64,000 nt of DNA from Kordiimonadales bacterium IMCC3096. Its GTDB lineage: Bacteria; Pseudomonadota; Alphaproteobacteria; Minwuiales; Minwuiaceae. Under the pieces are notes generated by a model. That model was given only the letters and a program-made list of their open reading frames with translations, was not told the origin of the DNA and ran no database searches. The DNA is taken from assembly GCA_016865035.1 (NCBI GenBank), contig CP018227.1:962001-1026000 (forward strand), in the 5' to 3' direction. A program made the position numbers and the translations under genes. Positions 15,277-23,979 of this stretch are shown one piece after another (within the stretch, counting starts at the first letter, position 1; every line of letters starts with the position of its first letter).

Positions 15277-17069
15277 GTGCTCTGCCCCTCCAGCGGGCGT
15301 TTGGCGGCATAGCCGCGTGGGGTGAAGACCCTTGTGCGGCCCTGCGCGGTGCGGGTCCGGGTGCTGCTGGCGCCCACCAGCACCAGGGTCAGCATGTCGA
15401 CATCATCGACCCGCAGGTCAGCCAGCGTGGTGACTCGCACCTGTTCCTCCACCCGGCCGAGATTGCTGGCCAGCACCACCGGCGTGTCGGCGGGGCGGTG
15501 CTGCAGCAGGATGGCGCGGGCGTCCGCAAGCTGGGTGCGCCGACGGCGGGAGACCGGATTGTAGAAGGCAATGACGAAGTCCCCCTCCGCCGCCGCGCGC
15601 ACCCGGCCCTCGATGGCGCTCCAGGGCGTCAGCAGGTCCGAGAGCGAGATGGTGCAGAAATCATGTCCCAGCGGCGCGCCGATCCGTGCCGCCGCGGCCT
15701 GCAGGGCGGAAATGCCAGGTGCGACCGTCACCGGCACCCGCGACGCCGCATCGGAGACCTGACCATCGGCCACCAGTTCCTCCACCAGCGCCGCCATGGC
15801 GTAGATCCCCGCGTCACCGGAGGAGATCAGGGCAACCCTGCGCCCCTTCCCCGCCTGTTCCAGCGCATAGGCACAGCGCTCCGTCTCCTGCCCCAGCGGG
15901 AAGGTCGTGCGTTTGGCGGCAGACACCAGTCCGGCCACCAGATCGAGGTAGAGATCATAGCCCACAACCTCATCCGCCGCCGCGATCAGACGTCCGGCCT
16001 CCGGTGTGCGCCAGTCACTCATCCCCGGGCCGATGCCGATGACATGCAGGTGCCCCAGCGCCCGGCCAGCGGAAACCGGGTCGATGAAATCATCGGTCCG
16101 CGCGATGGCAACGGTGGCGTTGGCGCTCTTGCGCTTCGGCACGATCAGGCTGGCCGTTTCGCCGGCCATTGCCAGCGCCGCGGCCTCTGCCACGCCATGG
16201 CACCCGACCTCCTGAAACACGACGTCCGACGGGTTGGCGAGGCGCGGCGTCTCCCGCTCCAGCGTCGTGGCATCGAACAGCCGGACTGGCAGGCCGAGTC
16301 GCTCCGCCACCTCCAGAATGGCGCGTTCATCCGCCTTCAGATCCAGTGTCGCGATGCAGGCCAGGGCGCCCGGTGCCAGATCCGCCTCCTGCAGGGTTTC
16401 CGCCAGCAGGGTTTCAAGCTCGTCGGTCGGGCAATTGCGCGCCGCGCCGATACCCAGCACGAATCGCTGCGGGTGATAGACCAGCATGGTCGCGCCCCCC
16501 TCCGCCGCGCGCTCCGTCGCCATCAGCACGACATCCTCGCCCTCCGGCGGTCGGGGTACGGGATCGAAGGGCCATTCGCCGATGATGTGCGCGCCACCAC
16601 CGGCGATCAGCCGCGCCATGACCCCCTTCGCATCCTCGGGGTTGGCGAGGGACCAGCCCGACGGCGGCGCATCCAGCGCCAGCCCCAGACGTGTTTCGCC
16701 CGCCGTCGTGATTGCCGCTTCACCGCCTGTTGCCGCACCGACATCCTGCGCCAACGCGTTGGCCCCGTGATGGCCACCAAGCAGCGGCACCACATGGTGC
16801 CCGTCGGCGGAGACCGCGATCACCGGCGGTTCCTGACGCTTGTCCGACAGGCAGGCCGCGACGCCCCGGATCAGGATGCCCGCCGCGCAGATCCCGATGA
16901 TGGGAACCCCCGCCCGGAACAGGCTGTCGAGGCGTTCCATGACACTGGTGAAGGTACTGTCCGCCCCGGCACGCCCGGCCGGGCCATGGACCTCTCCCCC
17001 GGTCGCCGCCGCGATGCGCCGCGCCAGCGGCAGCGCAGCCGGATCAAGAATGACAATGGCCGGTTTCAT
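15273..17069 (-). CDS. cobJ: CbiG-CobJ fusion (CbiG-like domain plus precorrin-3B C17-methyltransferase)
   Basis: The 598-residue fusion has an N-terminal CbiG-like half (about 1-335). Its first part includes [16 protein letters not shown] and [18 protein letters not shown]. The C-terminal CbiG/CobE part begins around [19 protein letters not shown]. The second half (about 345-585) is Cob[39 protein letters not shown] and [16 protein letters not shown]. CobJ performs ring contraction with C17 methylation. CbiG opens the delta-lactone in the anaerobic route, whereas the small CobE homologue belongs to the aerobic route. Fusions of this kind are known in alphaproteobacteria. 4-nt overlaps join it to cobI and cobM. 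Confidence 0.93.
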   Translation of the reverse strand: MKPAIVILDPAALPLARRIAAATGGEVHGPAGRAGADSTFTSVMERLDSLFRAGVPIIGICAAGILIRGVAACLSDKRQEPPVIAVSADGHHVVPLLGGHHGANALAQDVGAATGGEAAITTAGETRLGLALDAPPSGWSLANPEDAKGVMARLIAGGGAHIIGEWPFDPVPRPPEGEDVVLMATERAAEGGATMLVYHPQRFVLGIGAARNCPTDELETLLAETLQEADLAPGALACIATLDLKADERAILEVAERLGLPVRLFDATTLERETPRLANPSDVVFQEVGCHGVAEAAALAMAGETASLIVPKRKSANATVAIARTDDFIDPVSAGRALGHLHVIGIGPGMSDWRTPEAGRLIAAADEVVGYDLYLDLVAGLVSAAKRTTFPLGQETERCAYALEQAGKGRRVALISSGDAGIYAMAALVEELVADGQVSDAASRVPVTVAPGISALQAAAARIGAPLGHDFCTISLSDLLTPWSAIEGRVRAAAEGDFVIAFYNPVSRRRRTQLADARAILLQHRPADTPVVLASNLGRVEEQVRVTTLADLRVDDVDMLTLVLVGASSTRTRTAQGRTRVFTPRGYAAKRPLEGQST

Positions 17070-17761
17070 GCCGCGTCCCCTGCAGGAATGATGATGGTCG
17101 CGAAATAGGGCAGGACATCCTGATCCGCCGTGAAGGGTCGGATCGTCTGCCGGTCGGTGGAGACTTCCTCCACCACCAAGGCCCGGTCGAGCAGTCCCAG
17201 GTCCGACAGCACCCGCCCGATGCGCCCGGCATGACGCCCGGCCTTGATGATTGCCACGGAATCGAGGGCCGAGAGCCGGTGCCGCAGTTCCGCGTCGGGA
17301 AGGGTTCCGGGCACGATGCCGAAGCTCTCGCTGCGCCGCGCCAGCGGCTGCCGGAGCTCTGCCGCACAGGCGACGAAGGACGGCAGGCCCGGCACCACCT
17401 CGACCGGAAAGTCCGCCTGCAACCGCGCCATCAGGTAGATGAAGGAGCCATAGAGCAAAGGGTCGCCTTCACACAGGAACGCGATGTTCCGACCGGCACT
17501 CAGGCGGGCCGCGATCTGCGCCGCAGCGCCGTCATAGGCCGCCTGCCCGGCCTGCGGGTCCGCGCGCATGGGCATGTCGATGGCCAGCAGCTCGGACGCG
17601 GCACGGATCGCCGCCTGCGCGGTCGCCCGTGCGCGGGAGGCGCGCCCGTCGGCGCCAATGAAGGCGACGACATCGGCGGCGGCAATGATCCGCCAGGCCC
17701 GGAAGGTCATCAGTTCCGGATCGCCCGGACCGACACCGACACCGTAAAGGGTTCCGCTCAT
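17066..17761 (-). CDS. cobI: Precorrin-2 C20-methyltransferase
   Basis: This enzyme methylates C20 of precorrin-2, the first committed step of the corrin branch. The 231-residue product starts at MSGTLYGVGVGPGDPELMT, whose ATG overlaps the cobL stop (ATGA). An in-frame ATG six codons earlier is less likely. Motifs: GVGPGDPELMTFRAWRII, FLCEGDPLLYGSFIYLMARL and VEVVPGLPSFVACAAELR. Confidence 0.95.
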   Translation of the reverse strand: MSGTLYGVGVGPGDPELMTFRAWRIIAAADVVAFIGADGRASRARATAQAAIRAASELLAIDMPMRADPQAGQAAYDGAAAQIAARLSAGRNIAFLCEGDPLLYGSFIYLMARLQADFPVEVVPGLPSFVACAAELRQPLARRSESFGIVPGTLPDAELRHRLSALDSVAIIKAGRHAGRIGRVLSDLGLLDRALVVEEVSTDRQTIRPFTADQDVLPYFATIIIPAGDAA

Positions 17762-18972
17762 GCCCGGATCACCGCCCACTGCATCACGGGCATGGCAGGA
17801 CGCCAGCCATGCATCTCGCCCACCGGCCCGGCACGCTCCACCAGCAGGCGCACGAGGTCGCCGCCTCGTTCCTGCCAGAGCGCCGTCAGTACGGCCTGCC
17901 CCTCCACCGTCACCGCGTTCGCCACCAGCCGTCCGCCAGGCGAAAGCGCCTGCCAGGCGGCGTCGAGCACGGCGCGGTCGGATACCCCGCCGCCGACAAA
18001 GACCGCGTCGGGCGCATCCAGATCCGACAGGCCATCGGGCGCAGGGTCGGCACGCAGGTCCAGCCCAGGCACCCCCAGTGTCACCGCGTTGCGGGCGGCC
18101 ATGGCCCGGCGTTCAGCATGTGGCTCCAGCCCGGTGGCCCGCATCCATGCGGCAGACCGCAGCCATTCGATGGCGACCGAGCCACAGCCAGCACCAATGT
18201 CCCAGAGATGCTGACCCGGTTGCGGGGCAAGCCGCGCCAGCGTCACCGCCCTGACTTCCCGCTTCGTCATCTTGCCGTCATGCTCGAAGGCATCGTCGGG
18301 CAGGCCCGCCGTGCGGGACAGCGGCACCCTGCCCGGCGCCAGCCGGCAGTCGATGGCCAGTACGTTGAGGGCGGGCAGGCTGCCTGCATCGGGCAGGGAT
18401 TGCGCAGTCATCTCATGTCGGGACTCATCCGGACCACCCAGATGGCCAAGCACTGTCATCCGGCTTTCGCCATAGCCGTTCCCCCGCAGGACACCGGCGG
18501 CGTCATGGATCGTCTGCGCATCGCTGGTCAGACACAGCAGGCGCGCGCCGGGGGCCAGATGCAGTGCCAGCGCGGCGACCGGGCGGCCATGCATGCTGAT
18601 GCAGGCGGTATCCTGAAGCGGCCAGCCCATGCGGGCGGCGGCAAGGCTGTACGACGACGGCACGGGCAGGAAAGTCACCTCCGATGCCGGAAAATGCTGC
18701 ATCAGCCGGGCACCGACACCGAACCAGAGCGGATCACCGCTGGCCATGACGACGGTGGGGCGGCCCCTGTGCCCGATCAGTTCCGCCACTCCGGCCCGGA
18801 ATGGCCGTGGCCAGGCCCGCGTTTCGCGGCCCTCAGCCAGGGGCCCCAGCAATTCCAGATGCCGCGCGCCGCCGAAGACGGTTTCAGCATCGTTGATCAG
18901 CGACCGGGCGGCGGCGGAAAGGCCATCCACGCCGTCCTCGCCAATGCCGATGACGTGGAGCCAGACACTCAT
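17758..18972 (-). CDS. cobL: Precorrin-6Y C5,15-methyltransferase (decarboxylating), CbiE-CbiT fusion
   Basis: CobL methylates C5 and C15 of precorrin-6B (6Y) and decarboxylates the acetate side chain on C12. The 404-residue protein starts at MSVWLHVIGIGEDGVDGL. The N-terminal half (1 to about 200) is CbiE with VVMASGDPLWFGVGARL. The C-terminal half (about 220-404) is CbiT with the SAM motif LWDIGAGCGSVAIEWLRSA. An 88-codon upstream reading-frame extension overlaps cobH and is spurious. ATGA-type 4-nt overlaps tie it to cobH before and cobI after. Confidence 0.95.
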   Translation of the reverse strand: MSVWLHVIGIGEDGVDGLSAAARSLINDAETVFGGARHLELLGPLAEGRETRAWPRPFRAGVAELIGHRGRPTVVMASGDPLWFGVGARLMQHFPASEVTFLPVPSSYSLAAARMGWPLQDTACISMHGRPVAALALHLAPGARLLCLTSDAQTIHDAAGVLRGNGYGESRMTVLGHLGGPDESRHEMTAQSLPDAGSLPALNVLAIDCRLAPGRVPLSRTAGLPDDAFEHDGKMTKREVRAVTLARLAPQPGQHLWDIGAGCGSVAIEWLRSAAWMRATGLEPHAERRAMAARNAVTLGVPGLDLRADPAPDGLSDLDAPDAVFVGGGVSDRAVLDAAWQALSPGGRLVANAVTVEGQAVLTALWQERGGDLVRLLVERAGPVGEMHGWRPAMPVMQWAVIRA

Positions 18973-19604
18973 CGCCCGGCCTCTACGGCCAGCGCATTGA
19001 CCGCGGCGGCGGCAATGGCGCTGCCCCCTTGTCGGCCAAGCAAGGTCATGTAAGGAACACCGCGCGGGTTCGCGGCCAGTTCCGCCTTCGATTCGGCGGC
19101 ACCGACAAATCCGACCGGAAAACCGAGGATCAGCGCGGGCTTCGGCCAGCCGACGTCCAGCAGTTCCAGCAGGTGAAACAGCGCCGTTGGCGCATTGCCG
19201 ATGACGACGATGGCACCGTCGAGATGGGGGCGCCACAGTTCCACCGCAGCGGCGGAACGGGTGTTGCCGATCTCCCGGGCGCGACCTGGAACCGTCGGGT
19301 CGTTGAGGGTGGTGACGATGGGCGATGCAGACGGCAGGAGTCGCTGAATGATCCCCATTTCCACCATCCGCGCATCGCAGAGGATCGGCGCACCGCCGCG
19401 CAGTGCGGCAAGCCCGGCCGCGACCGCATCATCGGAACAGACGATATGCGGGGCGATGCCGACCATGCCGCAGGCGTGGATCAGACGGGTCGCGATCGGA
19501 TGCATGGCAGGGGCGAGGTGGCTCAGGTCGCTTTCGGCAGCGACAGTCGCAAAGGACTGACGGTAGATCGCATCCGGGTCACGCTCGTAATCGAGCGGCG
19601 TCAC
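18969..19604 (-). CDS. cobH: Precorrin-8X methylmutase
   Basis: CobH moves the C11 methyl group to C12 of precorrin-8X to form hydrogenobyrinate. The 211-residue length is typical. It has the active-site His in LIHACGM (about residue 43), the substrate loop PILCDARMVEMGI and the closing VGFVGAAESKAEL. It begins 1 nt after the cbiX-like gene ends and overlaps cobL by 4 nt. Confidence 0.96.
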   Translation of the reverse strand: MTPLDYERDPDAIYRQSFATVAAESDLSHLAPAMHPIATRLIHACGMVGIAPHIVCSDDAVAAGLAALRGGAPILCDARMVEMGIIQRLLPSASPIVTTLNDPTVPGRAREIGNTRSAAAVELWRPHLDGAIVVIGNAPTALFHLLELLDVGWPKPALILGFPVGFVGAAESKAELAANPRGVPYMTLLGRQGGSAIAAAAVNALAVEAGR

Positions 19605-19605
19605 C

Positions 19606-20700
19606 TCATCCCCCGGATTTCATGCTGCGCGGTCCGTGCGGATGATCGGCGTGCGGGTAGGGGTGATGATGATGTCCATGATCATGCCCATGCCCGTGAC
19701 TATGGTCGTGGTCATGCGAATGGTCATGGTCATGGTCATGGCCGTGAGCGTGATCAATATCGTGCGCCTGACCATGGGCCGTATCCGCTTCCCCGGATCC
19801 GATCCCCTCCACGTGATGGTGGTGGCTCTCCTGCGCCAGTCCGACCTCGGCCTCGAAACCCAGCACCTGCGCGCGGTACTTGCACATGCCGCAGTTCATC
19901 AGGTTCCGGCCGTCCACGATCTCGTGCACCCGGTCCACGAAGGTGTCGATCACCCGCTCATGGTCGTTCAGGTACCCGGCCTTCACGAAGCAGATGTCCG
20001 GATGCTTCGCGGCCACTTCGTCGGTGTAGCTGTAGATCCGCTCCACCAGGATTCCGGTGAAGAGGAAATAGGGAAAGACGATGATGCGGCGATAGCCGAG
20101 GCGGGCTGCATGCTCCAGCGCGGGTGCGACCAGCGGGAAGGTGACTCCGGAATAGGCTGTCTCGCACCAGCCGAAGCCCATCCCCTCCCACAGCATCCGC
20201 GCGACCTTGGAGACATTGCTGTTGGCATCGGGGTCGGAGGAACCGCGCCCGACGACGACCAGCATGGTCTCATGCATCGGCAGTTCACCATGTTCCGCAT
20301 TGGCTGCTGCCACGGCCTGCGACACCCGCTCGCCCGCGGCCTGCAGCATCTTCAGATCGACCGCCAGTTCACGGCCATAGTCGATCTGGCAGTCGTTCTG
20401 CGCGGCGTAGGTGTTCAGGACAGACGGAATGTCGTTCTTCGCGTGCCCGGCAGCGAAGAGCATGCCCGGCACGGCCAGGATACGTTTCACGCCCTGCGCC
20501 AGCAGATTGTCGAGACCGTCGCGAATGATCGGGCGGGCAAATTCCAGATAGCCGTAGTCCACCGGCAGGCCGGGAAAGCGGTCACGCAGCCGGGCCGACA
20601 CCTGCGCGAACTCGGCAACGGCACGTTCATCACGACTGCCATGGCCACAGACCATGATGCCGGTTCCTTCGGGCAGGCGCGCAGCGTCATCGATGGACAT
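19606..20700 (-). CDS. cbiX: Sirohydrochlorin cobaltochelatase-like CbiX with Cys motif and His-rich tail
   Basis: CbiX inserts cobalt into the tetrapyrrole at an early stage. The 364 residues form two chelatase domains. The first (to about 120) has MVCGHGSRDE and AAGHAKNDIP with the two expected catalytic His. In the second (about 145-260) these positions read VVGRGSSD and FTGILVERIY, so the His are lost. NLMNCGMCKYR (about 265-275) matches the MxCxxC motif that binds an Fe-S cluster in long CbiX proteins. The last 70 residues hold about 26 His in HDHDHSH-type runs, likely a cobalt reservoir. It overlaps the small membrane protein upstream by 1 nt. Confidence 0.92.
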   Translation of the reverse strand: MSIDDAARLPEGTGIMVCGHGSRDERAVAEFAQVSARLRDRFPGLPVDYGYLEFARPIIRDGLDNLLAQGVKRILAVPGMLFAAGHAKNDIPSVLNTYAAQNDCQIDYGRELAVDLKMLQAAGERVSQAVAAANAEHGELPMHETMLVVVGRGSSDPDANSNVSKVARMLWEGMGFGWCETAYSGVTFPLVAPALEHAARLGYRRIIVFPYFLFTGILVERIYSYTDEVAAKHPDICFVKAGYLNDHERVIDTFVDRVHEIVDGRNLMNCGMCKYRAQVLGFEAEVGLAQESHHHHVEGIGSGEADTAHGQAHDIDHAHGHDHDHDHSHDHDHSHGHGHDHGHHHHPYPHADHPHGPRSMKSGG

Positions 20701-20936
20701 CAGGCAGCTTCCTCAGCCGTCTGTTCGCCGCCTTCGGCCTCGGATTCGGCCTCCTGACCGTCGCGTTCGCCCCGCTTGCGCAGCTTTGCGGCAATGGCCG
20801 CGACCGCTGCGGCACCGACCACGGCGGCAACGCCGACCCAATGGCTGTGACCGGCCAGTTCGCCGACATGACCGACATGGGCCATTGCGCCGAAGGGCAT
20901 GAAAAGGACGGAAATGGGTCCAAGGACAAGGCGCAT
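20700..20936 (-). CDS. Small His-containing membrane protein next to cbiX (DUF6732-like)
   Basis: The 78-residue product starts at ATG 20934-20936 (MRLVLGPISVLFMPFGAMA, a signal-peptide-like segment). The mature end has HVGHVGELAGHSHW with four His, one membrane helix (about 34-49), then a Lys/Arg boundary and an acidic tail. Similar small proteins next to cob genes in alphaproteobacteria are, as I recall, called DUF6732. Its stop overlaps the cbiX ATG (TGATG), implying coupled translation. A cobalt-related role is only inferred. Confidence 0.78.
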   Translation of the reverse strand: MRLVLGPISVLFMPFGAMAHVGHVGELAGHSHWVGVAAVVGAAAVAAIAAKLRKRGERDGQEAESEAEGGEQTAEEAA

Positions 20937-21236
20937 CGGACTGCTCCTCCTTCGTTGCATTGCGACCGGATGGCAACGACGGGGGACATGCACCCAAGGG
21001 GTGCAATCCCTGACACTCCACCGGACAGTTCGGGCCTGGTCCCCGGTTTGGGTCGACCGCCACCGAAATCGTTTCAGCCCCTTCGCGGATTCGACTCCGG
21101 GGCGCTATCCATGGCCAGAACCTACGGCTCCGCGTGCTGCACTGCAATGCGAAAGGCGACATCCGATGTTTCAATCCTGCCCCGCGACAGACGCGTTTCG
21201 CATTGACCGGACGCGGTGCGCGTGGTGAACAGCGCC
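20937..21236. other. Divergent intergenic region of the cob cluster
   Basis: 300 nt between the minus-strand DUF6732/cbiX operon and plus-strand cobC. No gene is supported. It must hold both promoters. I find no convincing cobalamin riboswitch: neither strand has the complete set of B12-box and core elements. The most structured part is the inverted repeat at 21145-21205, listed separately. Confidence 0.5.
21145..21205. promoter_or_regulatory. Structured inverted repeat, possible three-helix RNA element
   Basis: CAATGCGAAA (21145-21154) and TTTCGCATTG (21196-21205) are perfect 10-bp complements. Between them ACAT/ATGT (21159-21169) and CGCG/CGCG (21183-21195) each form a small hairpin, leaving a single-stranded TTCAATCCTGCCC joiner. 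This is the layout of a three-way junction closed by a long P1 helix. It ends 31 nt before the cobC ATG on the plus strand, but the complement folds equally, so the strand is unknown. Confidence 0.5.
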
Positions 21237-22229
21237 ATGGCTCAAGCTGCTGAAACACGTGCCCACGGGGGCGATCTGGACCGGGCGGCGGCACGCTACG
21301 GCGGATCCCGCGCGCAATGGATCGACCTCTCGACCGGCATCAATCCCCATGCGTGGCCGCTGCAGCAGGCGTTGCAATCGATGCCCGGGTCAGTCTGGCA
21401 GACCCTGCCCGACCACCAGGCGCAGGACCGGCTGCTGGATGCAGCGCGTCGGGTCTATGGCCTGCATCCGTCGAACGGCATCGTCGCGGCACCCGGCACA
21501 CAGGCGCTGATTCAACTGATGCCGCGGCTGGCCAGCGGCGATCGGGTTGCAGTGCGGCACCCCAGCTACAACGAGCATCGCGGCGTCTTTGCCGATGCAG
21601 GCTGGCAGGTCACGACAGCGCCCGACGTTGGGACCGTGGTCTGCGTGAACCCGAACAATCCGGACGGTCACCGGACCGCCAGCAGTGACCTGATTGACCT
21701 GGCAGTGCGCGTCGGCACCCTGATCGTGGACGAAGCCTTCATGGACATGACGGAGGACGACAGTCTCTGTCGCCTTCCCCTGCCCGCGAATGTCGTGGTG
21801 CTGCGGTCCTTCGGCAAGTTCTTCGGTCTGGCGGGACTGCGTCTTGGCTTCGCGGTTGGTGCGCCTGAAACAATGGAACGGATCAGCCGCCTGCTGGGAC
21901 CATGGGCGGTGGCGGGGCCCACCCTGCACCTGGGGGCTGCTGCGCTGAACGATCACCGCTGGATCGCCGAGATGAAACAGACCCTGTCGCGCGAGACGTT
22001 GCGGCTGCGGGAAATGCTTGCCTCGGCGGGGCTGGACAGACTTTCCGGCACCGACCTGTTCCAGACAGCCGAAGCGCCTGACGCCGCTGCCCTGCATGAG
22101 ACCCTCGCCCGGGCGCGGATCTGGACCCGGATATTCGATGACTGGCCGGGCCATATCCGTTTCGGCCTTCCGGCTTCCGACGCCGCATTCGGGCGACTGG
22201 AACAGGCCCTGTCACAGGGGGTGACATGA
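21237..22229 (+). CDS. cobC: PLP-dependent threonine-phosphate decarboxylase (cobC in alphaproteobacterial naming)
   Basis: This enzyme makes (R)-1-amino-2-propanol phosphate for the nucleotide loop of cobalamin. The 330-residue protein belongs to the aspartate aminotransferase fold. The PLP lysine is in RSFGKFFGLAGLRLGF, with WIDLSTGINPHAWPL at the N-terminus and the NPNNPDG loop in the middle. I chose ATG 21237 (MAQAAETRAHGGDL); a GTG seven codons upstream is possible. It overlaps the next gene by 4 nt. Confidence 0.9.
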   Translation: MAQAAETRAHGGDLDRAAARYGGSRAQWIDLSTGINPHAWPLQQALQSMPGSVWQTLPDHQAQDRLLDAARRVYGLHPSNGIVAAPGTQALIQLMPRLASGDRVAVRHPSYNEHRGVFADAGWQVTTAPDVGTVVCVNPNNPDGHRTASSDLIDLAVRVGTLIVDEAFMDMTEDDSLCRLPLPANVVVLRSFGKFFGLAGLRLGFAVGAPETMERISRLLGPWAVAGPTLHLGAAALNDHRWIAEMKQTLSRETLRLREMLASAGLDRLSGTDLFQTAEAPDAAALHETLARARIWTRIFDDWPGHIRFGLPASDAAFGRLEQALSQGVT

Positions 22230-23167
22230 TGGAATCGGAAGGGCTGCTGTTCCTGCTGGCCGGGGCGATGGTGCTCGACGCGCTGTTCGGGGAACCGGAC
22301 TGGCTCTGGAAGCGGATGCCGCATCCTGTCGTGATCGCCGGCCGCACAATCGGCTGGCTGGACCGGCGCATGAACCTGATGGACGACAGCCAGGCGGAGC
22401 GGCGGCGGGCAGGCATCCTGGCCATGGTCATACTGGTGCTCGGCGCTGGCCTGCTCGGCACGCTGATCGAGAACCTGCCCTTCGGCGGGCTGCTGGCCAT
22501 GCTCGGGGCCGCGATCCTGCTGGCGCAGCGGAGCCTGACGAACCACGTCATCGACGTCGCCGACGCCATGGAAGCGTCCTTGCCCGAAGCACGCGCCGCG
22601 GTCGCGCGTATCGTCGGTCGCGACCCGGAAAGCCTGGACGAGGCCGGTGTGGCGCGCGCCGCAATCGAATCGGCGGCGGAGAACTTCTCCGACGGTGTCG
22701 TCGCCCCCGCATTCTGGTTCGCCGTCGCGGGCCTGCCCGGGATCATGGTCTACAAGCTGGTGAACACGGCGGACTCGATGATCGGTCACCGCACCCCCCG
22801 GCATCAGGCCTTTGGCTGGGCCGCCGCGCGGCTCGACGACCTGATGAACCTGATCCCGGCTCGCCTGACGGCGCTGCTGTTTCTGGCCGTTGCCATGATG
22901 CCGGAGAAGGCCGGGACCGTCTGGCGCGACGCCCCGCGTCACCGCTCCCCCAACGCAGGCTGGCCGGAGGCGGCACTGGCCGCCGCACTGGGTCTCGCGC
23001 TCGCCGGCCCGCGCCGATATGGCAGCACGACCGTCGATGACCCATGGATGAACCCGGAAGGACGCAGGACCGCTGGCGCGGGTGACATCCGCCGCGCCGT
23101 CGGACATGTCTGGCGCGCCTTCTTCCTCGGCCTCGGGCTGGTGCTTGTCCTCGGCCTGCTGCTCTGA
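22226..23167 (+). CDS. cobD: Adenosylcobinamide-phosphate synthase (CbiB/CobD)
   Basis: This inner-membrane enzyme joins aminopropanol (phosphate) to adenosylcobyric acid. The 313 residues have several membrane helices (for example 6-20 and 70-90) and the family signatures LDALFGEPDWLWKRMPHPVV and AIESAAENFSDGVVAPAFWF, then AFGWAAARLDDLMNLIPARL. The ATG at 22226 overlaps the cobC stop; the next codon is also ATG. Together cobC and cobD complete the lower-axial linker step. Confidence 0.95.
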   Translation: MMESEGLLFLLAGAMVLDALFGEPDWLWKRMPHPVVIAGRTIGWLDRRMNLMDDSQAERRRAGILAMVILVLGAGLLGTLIENLPFGGLLAMLGAAILLAQRSLTNHVIDVADAMEASLPEARAAVARIVGRDPESLDEAGVARAAIESAAENFSDGVVAPAFWFAVAGLPGIMVYKLVNTADSMIGHRTPRHQAFGWAAARLDDLMNLIPARLTALLFLAVAMMPEKAGTVWRDAPRHRSPNAGWPEAALAAALGLALAGPRRYGSTTVDDPWMNPEGRRTAGAGDIRRAVGHVWRAFFLGLGLVLVLGLLL

Positions 23168-23203
23168 GCAGAATGCCGGTCAATCGGACAAGGGGAGACA
23201 GCA

Positions 23204-23974
23204 ATGACCGAAGCGACCGTGCTCTGGGCCATGGATGGCGATGTCGCCACCATCACGCTCAACCGGCCAAAGGCGAAGAACAGCCTGCGCCCGGAGGATC
23301 TGGCGGAACTGGTGAACTGTCTGGAGGCCGTGGAGAACGCGGGCGCACGATGCATGATCATGCGCGGGGCGGGCGGCGCATTCAGCGCGGGGCGTGACAT
23401 TGCGGGAGCCGATCCGGCCAGCGATGACAATGAGGCGCTGCTGCGCGACGTGATCCACCCGGTACTGCTGGCCGTGCGCGCGCTGGACATCCCGACCATC
23501 GCCCTGATCGAAGGGCCGTGCCTGGGTGTCGGCTTCGGCCTGGCCTTCGCCTGCGATATCCAGATGGCTGCGGACAATGCCGTGCTGGGCAGTCCGTTCC
23601 GCAACATCGGCTGCATCCTCGACTCCGGCGGCCACTACCACATGCAGCAGCGCATAGGCACCCACCGCACCTTCGAACTGATCTACACGGGCCGCCTGAT
23701 TTCCGGGCAGGAAGCGGCTGACATGGGCCTGATCAACCACGCCTTCGCGCCCGACGCGCTGGAGGAAGAAGTCCTGAAGATGGCCCGCCACATCGCCACC
23801 GGACCGACAAAGGCCTTCGCCATCTCCAAGCGCATCCTGCGTGACGATCTCGACCTGGATGCGTCCCTGACCGAGGAAGCGCGCGGACAGGACGAAGCCT
23901 GCAAGGCCGCCGACGGGGTCGAAGGCTTCAAGGCATTTCAGGAGAAGCGGCGACCGGTCTTCAAGGGTGCCTGA
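23204..23974 (+). CDS. Enoyl-CoA hydratase/isomerase family protein
   Basis: The 256-residue crotonase-fold protein begins at ATG 23204 after AGGGGAGA. The oxyanion-hole segments are GAGGAFSAGRDIAG and IEGPCLGVGFGLAFACDI. The usual catalytic Glu pair of enoyl-CoA hydratase is not clear, because LGSPFRNIGCILDSGGHYH replaces the common ExxxG pattern, so isomerase or another activity is possible. It lies 36 nt after cobD but is unlikely to serve cobalamin synthesis. Its stop is 5 nt from the convergent manC-like gene. Confidence 0.88.
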   Translation: MTEATVLWAMDGDVATITLNRPKAKNSLRPEDLAELVNCLEAVENAGARCMIMRGAGGAFSAGRDIAGADPASDDNEALLRDVIHPVLLAVRALDIPTIALIEGPCLGVGFGLAFACDIQMAADNAVLGSPFRNIGCILDSGGHYHMQQRIGTHRTFELIYTGRLISGQEAADMGLINHAFAPDALEEEVLKMARHIATGPTKAFAISKRILRDDLDLDASLTEEARGQDEACKAADGVEGFKAFQEKRRPVFKGA

Positions 23975-23979
23975 GCAGC

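Noticed and set aside
15498..17108. 536-codon plus-strand frame opposite the CbiG-CobJ gene
   Set aside because: Antisense of a conserved gene with complete motifs; Arg/Gln-rich shadow product.
20937..21236. Cobalamin riboswitch
   Set aside because: Short stretches such as ACCGGGGACCAGGCC (minus strand) resemble the B12 box, but the box and the core elements are not found together in correct order on either strand.
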